Positions 56,665-64,000 of a stretch of 64,000 nt of DNA are shown here, piece by piece. Under the pieces are notes generated by a model. It was given only the letters and a program-made list of their open reading frames with translations. It did not search any database and had not been told where the DNA came from. The translations under genes were made by a program, and so were the position numbers. Where the stretch lies: positions 62,001-126,000 of the forward strand of contig NZ_MQTZ01000019.1 in the NCBI RefSeq assembly GCF_001939115.1, written 5' to 3'. The stretch comes from Leptolyngbya sp. 'hensonii' (GTDB lineage: Bacteria; Cyanobacteriota; Cyanobacteriia; GCF-001939115). The stretch's first letter is position 1; each line of letters opens with the position of its first letter.

Positions 56665-57489
56665 CTACTGAGACGATCGAGCTTTATAAAACGTTTCCAG
56701 ACTGCTTTGATCCCCCACAAATCGCCAGTGCCAGGGTTCGTAGCTGACCCCCTGGCTGTTGTTTTTGGGGAAGGAGAGTTCAAATTGAAACTGAGCTGCA
56801 TGGGCTTTTAACCACTGAAAAGCAGCCGTGTTCTCAAAGACAGGATTCAAGTCTGCGGCTGGGACATTGCCATCGCCAATATCCACCGCATAGCCCGTAT
56901 GGTGTTCACTGTAACCGGGAGGAGCACTGACTTCAGCCCGCTTCTGAGCAGACTGATTACGCTCAGCTTTCACGTCAAAGAAGAGGTATTGTTGATCAGC
57001 CAGGGTGCGGAAGCCAGAAATAGGCATCAGAGAAACGCCGTCTGTTCGAGCTGCTGAGACCATAGCCTGAAACTTGGCAGCAGCCGATCGTCGCAATTTA
57101 ATGCTGCCATCTGCCACAATGGGCCTGAGATCTTGCAAAGGGGCTTCCTGATAGGCGTAATGCCCCAAAAGGGTATCTGTATTTTTACTAGTCTCTGTCC
57201 CAGGACGATTGGTAGGACGATCAGAGCCTGGTTGCTGGTTAGCCGTATCAGTACTTTGTCTGCCGACAGATTGATAGGCAAACCAGATGCCATTGAGGAG
57301 GGCGATCGTGGCGACGCCTGCCAGCACCAGGAGCAACGGACCCTGCTTGAGGCGAACTTTAGAACTGCGAGTCTCCCCTTCCCGAATGGCCACTGGAATA
57401 TCATCCGAGGCAGACATGGATGCCCTGACAGGTTTTCTCGGCAGGCCGGAGTTTTTCAAAGATCGGTTCCCGCTTGTAGATCGCAACAT
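56665..57489 (-). CDS. D-alanyl-D-alanine carboxypeptidase, VanY family
   Basis: A 274-residue single-span membrane protein with a periplasmic VanY/LdcB peptidase domain (about 115-270) trimming peptidoglycan stems. Zinc ligands and neighbours are in SMISGFRTLADQQYLF-type sequence (here LMPISGFRTLADQQYLFFDV), SEHHTGYAVDIGDGN (H-X6-D) and EPWHWRFVG (terminal His). The span is GPLLLVLAGVATIALLNGIW. The true start may be the ATG at 57417 (MSASDDIPVAI); the longer frame adds 24 basic residues. The M41-like gene follows after 6 bases. Confidence 0.87.
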   Translation of the reverse strand: MLRSTSGNRSLKNSGLPRKPVRASMSASDDIPVAIREGETRSSKVRLKQGPLLLVLAGVATIALLNGIWFAYQSVGRQSTDTANQQPGSDRPTNRPGTETSKNTDTLLGHYAYQEAPLQDLRPIVADGSIKLRRSAAAKFQAMVSAARTDGVSLMPISGFRTLADQQYLFFDVKAERNQSAQKRAEVSAPPGYSEHHTGYAVDIGDGNVPAADLNPVFENTAAFQWLKAHAAQFQFELSFPKNNSQGVSYEPWHWRFVGDQSSLETFYKARSSQ

Positions 57490-57581
57490 ATCGATTGTAA
57501 ACGAATGCGAAAACTGGAGCTAATCTATCAGCATCAGGGCAGATTTGCCCAGTCATTTTCCATCGCGGCTCAAAATAACCT

Positions 57582-58484
57582 GTGATTAACCTTTGCCTCA
57601 CCTTGCTCGGAGGAGTTCTCAGTGGCCTGGTGTTGGGTCGCACATTGCCGAAAGTAGCCTCTCACTATCTGGGACAGTTCCTGTTTTGGGTGGGGGTTCC
57701 CGTCACGATCGTGGCCTTTACCCGTCGCGCAGAATTGTCCACCGCCCTCTGGATGGCCCCTGCCGCAGCCTGGATCGCCATTCTAATCGGAACCGGGATC
57801 ACCTGGAGCTTGAAAAACAGGCCGACTTGGCCGCCATCCACCCAGGCCAGTTTTGTGCTGTCAGCCATGGTCGGTAACACAGGCTACCTGGGCTATCCAA
57901 TCGCCCTTGCTCTGGCAGGTCCAGCATATTTTGCCTGGGCTCTCTTCTATGACATCCTGGGCACGATGCTGGGAGCCTATACCCTGGGCATTGTCATCGC
58001 AGCCTATTTTAGCCGCAGTCCCCATCATCAGGGCTGGCTGGTCCGAGCTTTGCTCCGAAACCCTGCCCTCTGGAGTTTTGGGATCGGCCTGTGGGCCCGG
58101 AACTGGAATTTACCACCCCTTGCCTCCCAGACCCTGCAGGGATTGGCCTGGGTTATGGTGCCTCTCTCACTGGTGCTGATTGGCATGCGGTTAGCACAGG
58201 TCTCTTCCTGGAAAAACTTCGATCGAGCCTTAATCAGTCTGGCAATCAAGATGCTCCTGGTTCCGGGCCTGATTGGGATAGGTCTGACCCTGGCTGGAAT
58301 TCCGGAGATCCCGAAACTGATCATTGTGCTTCAAAGTGGCATGCCCCCTGCGTTTGCGACCCTAATCCTGGCTGAAGCATACAGACTGGATCTAGATTTA
58401 ACCGTAACGGCCCTGACCGTTGGTTCCTTGGGACTGGTGATAACCCTCCCTCTCTGGCTGACCCTGTTGGGTGGATGGGGGTGA
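57582..58484 (+). CDS. AEC-family (auxin efflux carrier-like) permease
   Basis: A 300-residue membrane carrier with ten spans. LYSAMVGNTGYLGYP-type core is present as LSAMVGNTGYLGYPIALAL, followed by the broken helix region. The second half repeats it at MPPAFATLILAEAYRLDLDL. Substrates of bacterial AEC proteins are small organic acids or unknown compounds. It starts with GTG at 57582 and diverges from the VanY-type gene. Confidence 0.88.
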   Translation: MINLCLTLLGGVLSGLVLGRTLPKVASHYLGQFLFWVGVPVTIVAFTRRAELSTALWMAPAAAWIAILIGTGITWSLKNRPTWPPSTQASFVLSAMVGNTGYLGYPIALALAGPAYFAWALFYDILGTMLGAYTLGIVIAAYFSRSPHHQGWLVRALLRNPALWSFGIGLWARNWNLPPLASQTLQGLAWVMVPLSLVLIGMRLAQVSSWKNFDRALISLAIKMLLVPGLIGIGLTLAGIPEIPKLIIVLQSGMPPAFATLILAEAYRLDLDLTVTALTVGSLGLVITLPLWLTLLGGWG

Positions 58485-58538
58485 CCCGTCAGCCATCCAT
58501 TTGGCTCCTGCCTCCCATCCTACTCCCCGGCCCTGTGC

Positions 58539-59009
58539 TTACCCGACCCACTGAACATCATCTTCTTCCAGGGTTTCGCCTACAGGGGCTGCTTTTGGAG
58601 TGGGAAGTTCGCCCCAGGCAAGTTTACGCTCAGTCTTGGCTACCCCTATCCCTCTATTTTGGGCAGATGATGGTTGGGTTTCGGTGCCATCCCGTTTGGT
58701 ACGTTGCTGATATCGATTGGCCATGCCAGTTGCACCCCCTGGCATGGGGGGAGAGGTTTCCTTAGCAGCGGCCTGTCGCTCTGGAACAACAATTTTCTGC
58801 ATCAAGTACTCAACGGTTTGTTCCTTAACCCAGCCTCTTGCAACCAGGATTTCGCCAAAGCGCATGCCTGTAAAGTGTTGATCCTGAAGCGCAACTTCAA
58901 TCTGCGCTGGAGTAATTAAACCAGCTTCAACCAGATATCCACCCAGCCGCTTGGCATTACCGGTGTGGGTATCGGTGCGAGTTTTTCTCTGATCGACTCC
59001 ATGTTTCAT
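58539..59009 (-). CDS. Stand-alone MshEN/GspE N-terminal-like domain protein
   Basis: A 156-residue protein. After a basic N-terminus comes KRLGGYLVEAGLITPAQIEV-ALQDQ, then FGEILVARGWVKEQTVEYLM. This is the two-helix module found at the N-terminus of type II secretion and type IV pilus ATPases (GspE/PilB); related MshEN modules bind cyclic-di-GMP. The remaining 70 residues are disordered and end in acidic EEDDVQWVG. There is no ATPase domain. I use the ATG at 59009; 20 more residues are open upstream but not family-like. A regulator of pili or secretion is inferred. Confidence 0.75.
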   Translation of the reverse strand: MKHGVDQRKTRTDTHTGNAKRLGGYLVEAGLITPAQIEVALQDQHFTGMRFGEILVARGWVKEQTVEYLMQKIVVPERQAAAKETSPPMPGGATGMANRYQQRTKRDGTETQPSSAQNRGIGVAKTERKLAWGELPTPKAAPVGETLEEDDVQWVG

Positions 59010-59224
59010 CTTTACAGGACTCCAGGACAACAAAACAAACCCCAAACTAAACCGGAGACCCAACCGCAACTATCATCAGACTTGTCCTCAGACAAGTACT
59101 TGCTGTTAGCTTACAGAACTTCCAGCGTCAACGGGAAATCCACACTCTTCATATAAACTAGACTAATTTACCTGAATTTGCCCACTCTCTGCGGGATTTT
59201 CTTCACCTGCGCTTAACGGATACC

Positions 59225-60454
59225 ATGGCTCTTCTCCAGATTGTTGTTGCTGGCGGCGGCGCTGCAGGGTTCTTTGGCGCGATCGCCGCTGCAATGGCTC
59301 ATCCCCAGGCTCAGGTCACTTTGCTGGAGGCCAGTCGTCATCCACTGGCCAAAGTTCGTATTTCTGGTGGAGGCCGGTGTAACGTGACCCATGCCTGCTT
59401 TGATCCAGCCCTTCTGGTTCAGCACTATCCCAGAGGCGGAAAGGCGCTTCGGGGTCCTTTTAGTCGCTTCCAGCCTAAAGATACGGTGGCCTGGTTTGCA
59501 GCCCATGGGGTCAGGCTAAAAACTGAAGCAGATGGGCGCATGTTTCCAGTCACGGATAGTTCTGAGACGATCGTAGACTGTCTGATACAGGCGGCCCGAG
59601 AGGCAAACGTTGAGATTTATACCACAGCCCCCATTGTTGCCGTGACCAAATCGGGGCATCAGTTTCAACTCCAGTTACGGACGGGGGAAACCCTTCCTGC
59701 CGATCGCTTGCTTTTAGCGACGGGCAGTCATCCTACGGGTTATCAGATGGCGCGTAGCCTGGGGCATTCTTTGGAACCCCCAGTTCCTTCTTTATTTACC
59801 TTCAATGTCACCGATCCGCGATTGGAAGATCTGGCCGGGGTGTCTGTACCGTTGGTTAGGCTGCGACTGGAAACACCAGATGGGAATCGGCTGGAACAGC
59901 AGGGTCCCCTGCTGATAACCCATTGGGGGCTGAGTGGGCCAGCCGTGCTGAGGTTGTCTGCTTGGGGAGCCCGGATCTTGCATCAAGCCCGCTATCGGGC
60001 CAGCCTCCAGATCAATTGGGTACCCGAGATGACTCCGGAAGAGCTCCGCCAGGTCTTGGTGCAAACCAAAGGGGAGTCGCCTAAACGGACGATCGGGGCT
60101 ATCTGTCCGATCCCGCTCCCTAAAAGACTCTGGCAGCGCCTGACCACAATGGTTGGGATCGCCGCAGAAACTCGCTGGGCTGACTTGTCAAATCAGGGGC
60201 TGAGGCAGTTGCTGCAGGAATTAACCCAGGGGAATTATGCCGTAGCCGGAAAAGGGGTGTTCAAGGAGGAATTTGTCACCTGTGGCGGGGTGAACCTGGC
60301 AGAAGTCAATTTCAAAACCATGGAAAGCCGATGCCAACCAGGGCTCTATTTTGCTGGGGAGGTGCTGGATGTGGATGGGGTCACAGGTGGATTTAACTTC
60401 CAGGCTGCCTGGACAACAGCCTGGATTGCCGGTCAGGCTATGGGTTCATCTTGA
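59225..60454 (+). CDS. YhiN/HI0933-family FAD-dependent oxidoreductase
   Basis: A 409-residue flavoprotein of the HI0933 family. The FAD motif is VVAGGGAAGFFGAIAAAMAH. The family box RISGGGRCNVTHACFDP follows, and the end has CGGVNLAEVNFKTMESRCQP, LYFAGEVLDVDGVTGGFNFQ and WTTAWIAGQAMG. The reaction is unknown in bacteria in general. The last 22 bases overlap the end of the convergent cyclase gene. Confidence 0.92.
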   Translation: MALLQIVVAGGGAAGFFGAIAAAMAHPQAQVTLLEASRHPLAKVRISGGGRCNVTHACFDPALLVQHYPRGGKALRGPFSRFQPKDTVAWFAAHGVRLKTEADGRMFPVTDSSETIVDCLIQAAREANVEIYTTAPIVAVTKSGHQFQLQLRTGETLPADRLLLATGSHPTGYQMARSLGHSLEPPVPSLFTFNVTDPRLEDLAGVSVPLVRLRLETPDGNRLEQQGPLLITHWGLSGPAVLRLSAWGARILHQARYRASLQINWVPEMTPEELRQVLVQTKGESPKRTIGAICPIPLPKRLWQRLTTMVGIAAETRWADLSNQGLRQLLQELTQGNYAVAGKGVFKEEFVTCGGVNLAEVNFKTMESRCQPGLYFAGEVLDVDGVTGGFNFQAAWTTAWIAGQAMGSS

Positions 60455-61965
60455 CTTTTGGCTTTCTTGCCCTTGAGTAAGAAGGTGGTCATCATCCCTT
60501 TTCCCTTAACCTCGATCGTCCCTCGAGGCTCAAGCAGGTATTTGTCATACAGGTACTCGTAAGTGTCCACAGTCACCTGAATACTGCCAGCAATACCCTG
60601 GGATTCCATCCGACTGGCAACGTTGACCGTATCGCCCCAGAGGTCATAAATAAATTTCTTCAAGCCAATCACTCCTGCTACGACTGGCCCAGTATTGATG
60701 CCGATTCGCAGTTGAAAGGGACTACCATCAGGGCGTTTGAAGGTTCTGATTTGTTGCTGCATGGCCAGGGCCATATCCGCAACGGCTTCTGCATGGTCTG
60801 GGCGGGGATGGGAAAGCCCCCCAGCGGCCATGTAGGCATCTCCGATTGTTTTGATCTTTTCCAGACCGTGGAGTTCGCACAGCCCGTCAAAGGTGGAGAA
60901 AATTTGATTCAGTGTGTCTACCAGTTCTTTGGGAGACACAATCGCGGCAAGAGACGTAAAGTCCACAATGTCTGCAAAAAGCACGGTGACTTTGCCAAAG
61001 CTGTCGGCAATGCCGCTCCAGGCTGAACCGGTCTGAGGGATTACCTGGCGAGCGACTTTCAATCGCTCTGCGATTGGCTGGGGCAGAATGTTGAGCAGCA
61101 ATTGTTCGGCTCGTCGCCGCTGCCGTCTTAATTCTTCCTCGGTTTGTCGCCGCTCGGTAATGTCGCTAACGGTCCCCTCATAGTAGAGAATAGCTCCGGC
61201 ACTATTCTTGACCGATCGCACGTTCTCAGAAATCCAGATGATGCTGCCATCCTTGCGATAAACCTGAGATTCAAAGTTAGAGACGGAACCATACTGGCCC
61301 ATGTAAGCAATAAATTCACTCCGCCGCTCTGGCTGGACATAAAGCTGCCGGGCAATGTCTGTGAGATTGGCGATCAAATCTTCTGGGGAGTCGTAACCGT
61401 AGATTTCGGAGAGGGCCTGGTTAGCACTGATGAACTGTCCGCTTGGTGTGGTTTGAAAGATTCCGTCTACGGCATTCTCAAAAATGCTCCGATACTTTTC
61501 CTCTGTTTGCTGGAGGGCGGCTTCGACTTGCTTGCGTGTAGCAATGTCATCGGCTAAATAGAGGACAAACTGGATCGGCTCCAAATTGAAGAATTGAATT
61601 GAGAGCAAAATGGACAGCCTTTCACCCGTTTTGGTGGCGATCTGGATGGCTTCTCTCTGAATCGGATGCTGAGCCTGTAGGGATTGAAGAATTCTGTGCT
61701 TGTCTTCCTGCTGTGCCCACAAATCCAGCTCAGCGATTCTGTGATCCACAACTTCTGCGGCAGCATACCCGGTAAGGGTCAAAAAACTCTGATTGACTTC
61801 CAGTAATTGTCCGTCGGGGAGACTCCCAATCAAAATCGGAGTGGGGTTGCCATCAAAAAGTTTGGCAACCTTCTCCTGTGATTGACACAACAAGCTTTCC
61901 AATCTCTTGCGTTCAGCGATCTCGGCTTGTAGCTGAGTAGCAATGGCCTCTAACTCTTCAGACAT
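60433..61965 (-). CDS. PAS-PAS class III adenylate/guanylate cyclase
   Basis: A 510-residue cytosolic protein. A short coiled coil is followed by two PAS domains (about 30-145, 155-270; LFDGNPTPILIGSLPDGQLL and YRSIFENAVDGIFQTTPSGQ), a linker helix (ERRQTEEELRRQRRRAEQLL) and a class III cyclase domain (about 315-490). Metal Asp residues are in VTVLFADIVDFTSLAA and the later IKTIGDAYMAAGGL; the substrate and transition-state parts are in YDLWGDTVNVASRMESQGI. The K and D at the substrate-specifying places (EKIKTIGD, YDLWGD) favour ATP. It is probably a sensor producing cAMP. No heme or flavin ligand is evident in the PAS domains. Confidence 0.92.
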   Translation of the reverse strand: MSEELEAIATQLQAEIAERKRLESLLCQSQEKVAKLFDGNPTPILIGSLPDGQLLEVNQSFLTLTGYAAAEVVDHRIAELDLWAQQEDKHRILQSLQAQHPIQREAIQIATKTGERLSILLSIQFFNLEPIQFVLYLADDIATRKQVEAALQQTEEKYRSIFENAVDGIFQTTPSGQFISANQALSEIYGYDSPEDLIANLTDIARQLYVQPERRSEFIAYMGQYGSVSNFESQVYRKDGSIIWISENVRSVKNSAGAILYYEGTVSDITERRQTEEELRRQRRRAEQLLLNILPQPIAERLKVARQVIPQTGSAWSGIADSFGKVTVLFADIVDFTSLAAIVSPKELVDTLNQIFSTFDGLCELHGLEKIKTIGDAYMAAGGLSHPRPDHAEAVADMALAMQQQIRTFKRPDGSPFQLRIGINTGPVVAGVIGLKKFIYDLWGDTVNVASRMESQGIAGSIQVTVDTYEYLYDKYLLEPRGTIEVKGKGMMTTFLLKGKKAKSQDEPIA

Positions 61966-62119
61966 TTGATTAGACTAAAAACTTCAGGTCAAATGCTCTC
62001 TGAGAGCAGAGGAAGTTGGGTCTTCATCATTATCCCCCGGGATCGGTAAATGAGGGATGTTTGTTTTTCCCTGCTTGATGATTCGTGGCTTTCCAGATTT
62101 GGGATTCAGAAGAAAATCA

Positions 62120-63481
62120 TTATGGCTGAAGAGCCCTTAAAAACGCCTCCACGACCCGATCGAGTTCAACGGCACGAGATGCTTTGAAAAGCAGCCGATC
62201 GCCCGATTCCACGATCTCCACCAGCCTGGCCACCACAGACTCATGGGTGGTAAAGATTTCAGCGGGGACAGGGGCCGCCCCAGCGGCCAAGGCTCCAGCC
62301 TCCGGTTCTGAAGCCAAAATCAGAAGTCGCTCCAGCTTGAGTTGCTGGACAACTGCTCCGACTTGGCGATGATACTCAGAGGAGTAGGCTCCCAGTTCCC
62401 GCATGGTCCCCAGCACGGCAATGTGACGCTTACCTGGTGTCTGGACCAACAGGTGCAGGGCTGCTGTCATCGATTCCAGCCCTGCATTGTAGGTTTCGTC
62501 TAACAGAATGATGTCATTGGGTAAGTCATACCGTCGGGCACGACCGGCGGGTAATTGAACGGTTAAGCCTGCAGTCAGGCAGGATAGATCCAGGTTCAAG
62601 GTCTGGGCCACTGCCAGGGCAGCCAGATAGTTGAGGGCATTATGTCGTCCCGGCAACGGTAGTGGCAGGGTCATGCCCTGGAAGGACAGGGTCTGATTAT
62701 CGAGTAAGTCAGCGCAAATATCCCCTCCTTCCAGACCAAAGGTAACGGTTTTACCTGACCAGACTTGGGCGGCTGTTTCCATCAGGAGGGGATTGTCCTG
62801 ATTCAGGATGGCCACACTGGTGGGGGGCATTTCTGCCAGTAATTCACATTTGGCCTGGGCGATCGCGAGTTCAGAACCCAGACGCTCGATATGGGCTGTT
62901 CCCACGTTCGTAATCACGGCAATATCAGGGCGGGCAATTTGGCTGAGCCGGGCAATTTCTCCCCGACCGCGCATTCCCATTTCGATGACGGCATAGTCAT
63001 GCTCTGGCGTTACCTCCAGCAGGGTTTTAGGAACCCCGATTTCATTGTTGTAGTTGGCCTGGGTTTTTAAGACGTTGCCCTTCAGGCCTAAAACAGCAGC
63101 AATTAATTCCTTGGTGGTTGTTTTACCGACAGAACCAGTGACTGCAACCACGGGGATCGACAACTGGGAGCGCCACCAGGCCCCAATTTCCTGATAAGCA
63201 ACCAGGGTATCCTTAACCTGCAGCAGGGGGTGCTTCGAATTCTGGCTGGTGTACTGCTGGTCTACAATAGCAGCCACCGCTCCAGCCGCAAAAGCTGCCT
63301 CCACAAAATCATGACCATCAAACCGCTCTCCTCTTAAAGCAAGGAACATCTGGCCTGGCTCCAGAGTTCGAGTATCGGTGGTAATTCCGACCGCTGGTTT
63401 TGCCTGCTCGGAAGGCGTGAGATGGATGGGGGTAGCAGCCAGAATCGTAACCAACTGACTCAGGAGAATGGAATGGGACAT
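62120..63481 (-). CDS. murF: UDP-MurNAc-tripeptide--D-Ala-D-Ala ligase (MurF)
   Basis: Last cytosolic step of peptidoglycan precursor synthesis. Mur-ligase marks are GITTDTRTLEPGQMFLALRG, the P-loop AVTGSVGKTTTKELIAAVLG, YNNEIGVPKTLLEV, GMRGRGEIARLSQIARPDIA and the central VITNVGTAHIERLGSE. DETYNAGLESMTAALHLL and AVLGTMRELGAYSSEYHRQV mark the C-terminal domain. It is 453 residues, full length. The start ATG at 63481 follows a region without other genes. Confidence 0.96.
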   Translation of the reverse strand: MSHSILLSQLVTILAATPIHLTPSEQAKPAVGITTDTRTLEPGQMFLALRGERFDGHDFVEAAFAAGAVAAIVDQQYTSQNSKHPLLQVKDTLVAYQEIGAWWRSQLSIPVVAVTGSVGKTTTKELIAAVLGLKGNVLKTQANYNNEIGVPKTLLEVTPEHDYAVIEMGMRGRGEIARLSQIARPDIAVITNVGTAHIERLGSELAIAQAKCELLAEMPPTSVAILNQDNPLLMETAAQVWSGKTVTFGLEGGDICADLLDNQTLSFQGMTLPLPLPGRHNALNYLAALAVAQTLNLDLSCLTAGLTVQLPAGRARRYDLPNDIILLDETYNAGLESMTAALHLLVQTPGKRHIAVLGTMRELGAYSSEYHRQVGAVVQQLKLERLLILASEPEAGALAAGAAPVPAEIFTTHESVVARLVEIVESGDRLLFKASRAVELDRVVEAFLRALQP

Positions 63482-64000
63482 AAGGTTGAAAACTTTACAA
63501 GCCTTTATAAGTTGAGATATATGTAATAAGACATAAATCTAAAGTTATAGAAAGTCCAGAGCCATTTCATACCAAAGTTTTCTGCATTTCGTCCTTAAGA
63601 AGGATGAAATAGCCGGAATAGGAAGAAGGAAATCTGTAGTGAAGTTAGACCCGCCACTCATATAAGTCGCGATTTTAACCTTACCTGATCCGTACTTCTA
63701 TCAGGGGAATTGCTTTAGACGCCTAACCCGTTGCTGAGTCTTGATCCCACTCTTAGTTTTTTCCTGAACACCCATGGGTAAAGGAAAGGCTTCATTAAAT
63801 CTTTAACCTCTCTAAGTCGAAAATTTAAGCTTTGGGTGACTTGTGTCACCCCGCCACCTTGATTTAAACAGATAACATCATGTACAAGGTGTATAGGTAT
63901 GTAGGTGCCTGTAATTTTGGGGTTCTAGATCAAGGGTTGAAATGATTCAGGGTAATTTAATTCAAATACCCGAATTGTTTTTTAGTAAGAGCGTTTGATT
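63482..64000. other. Gene-free right end of the window
   Basis: No supported gene in 519 bases. It carries the hairpin listed at 63586 and a GGTGAC-TTGT-GTCACC palindrome (63836-63851) that could be an operator. A promoter for murF must lie in the first part. The next gene probably begins beyond the window. Confidence 0.4.
63586..63610. terminator. Hairpin ATTTCGTCCTT/AAGGATGAAAT
   Basis: Eleven pairs, one of them G-T, around a 3-base AAG loop. It lies about 105 bases upstream of murF. It could stop transcription coming from the right or act in the murF leader. Confidence 0.4.

Overview
The window comes from a cyanobacterial chromosome. CGATCG-rich HIP1-type octamers are scattered through it. 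It holds genes found almost only in cyanobacteria (DUF6761, CAAD, DUF1822, DUF4912, ABA4-like, SufR, a bifunctional GlpX, a plant-type ferredoxin-thioredoxin reductase). Most of it is ordinary housekeeping sequence packed densely on both strands; I cannot name a genus.

Layout. 1-6.5 kb: an NblR-like response regulator, DUF6761, a candidate 6S RNA, a Grx4/BolA pair, a PlsC acyltransferase, TadA, a dithiol glutaredoxin and the Calvin-cycle phosphatase GlpX. 6.7-21 kb: HemA, CobS, a CAAD membrane protein, a MITE-like element, a possible toxin-antitoxin pair, ArgS coupled to a retropepsin-like protease, DUF4912, CdsA, CbiT, a PLP decarboxylase and YchF. 21-33 kb is the accessory part: a kinase with a seven-bladed WD40 propeller, a large SPFH protein with an L7/L12-like tail, an ABM membrane protein, a GNAT enzyme, and a three-gene block (sigma-like protein, DUF1822, CHAT-CHASE2). 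33.0-33.6 kb is a relic zone with one CRISPR-type repeat fused to the first codons of a reverse transcriptase. 33.6-46 kb: LigA, ABA4-like, EamA, DnaG, a WcaI-type glycosyltransferase, a lipoate ligase-like protein, YbjN and a Snf2 helicase. 46.7-64 kb: Pnp, a lipoprotein, the sufR/ftrB-sufBCDS divergon, an AAA-less M41-like peptidase, a VanY-type peptidase, an AEC permease, a lone MshEN protein, a YhiN-type flavoprotein, a PAS-PAS adenylate cyclase and MurF.

How parts fit together. Iron-sulfur biology recurs: SufR and SufBCDS assemble clusters, FtrB is a 4Fe-4S enzyme apparently co-transcribed with them, and Grx4/BolA traffic and sense clusters. GlpX is a known target of the ferredoxin-thioredoxin system. 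HemA, CobS and CbiT belong to tetrapyrrole and cobamide synthesis. The least understood unit is the sigma-like/DUF1822/CHAT-CHASE2 block. Its order and 4-nt coupling suggest one signalling system linking an extracytoplasmic sensor, a caspase-like protease and a transcription factor.

Small mobile DNA is well represented: three MITE-like elements with terminal inverted repeats and apparent target duplications, a perfect 40-bp palindrome that ends a gene, and several hairpin repeats.
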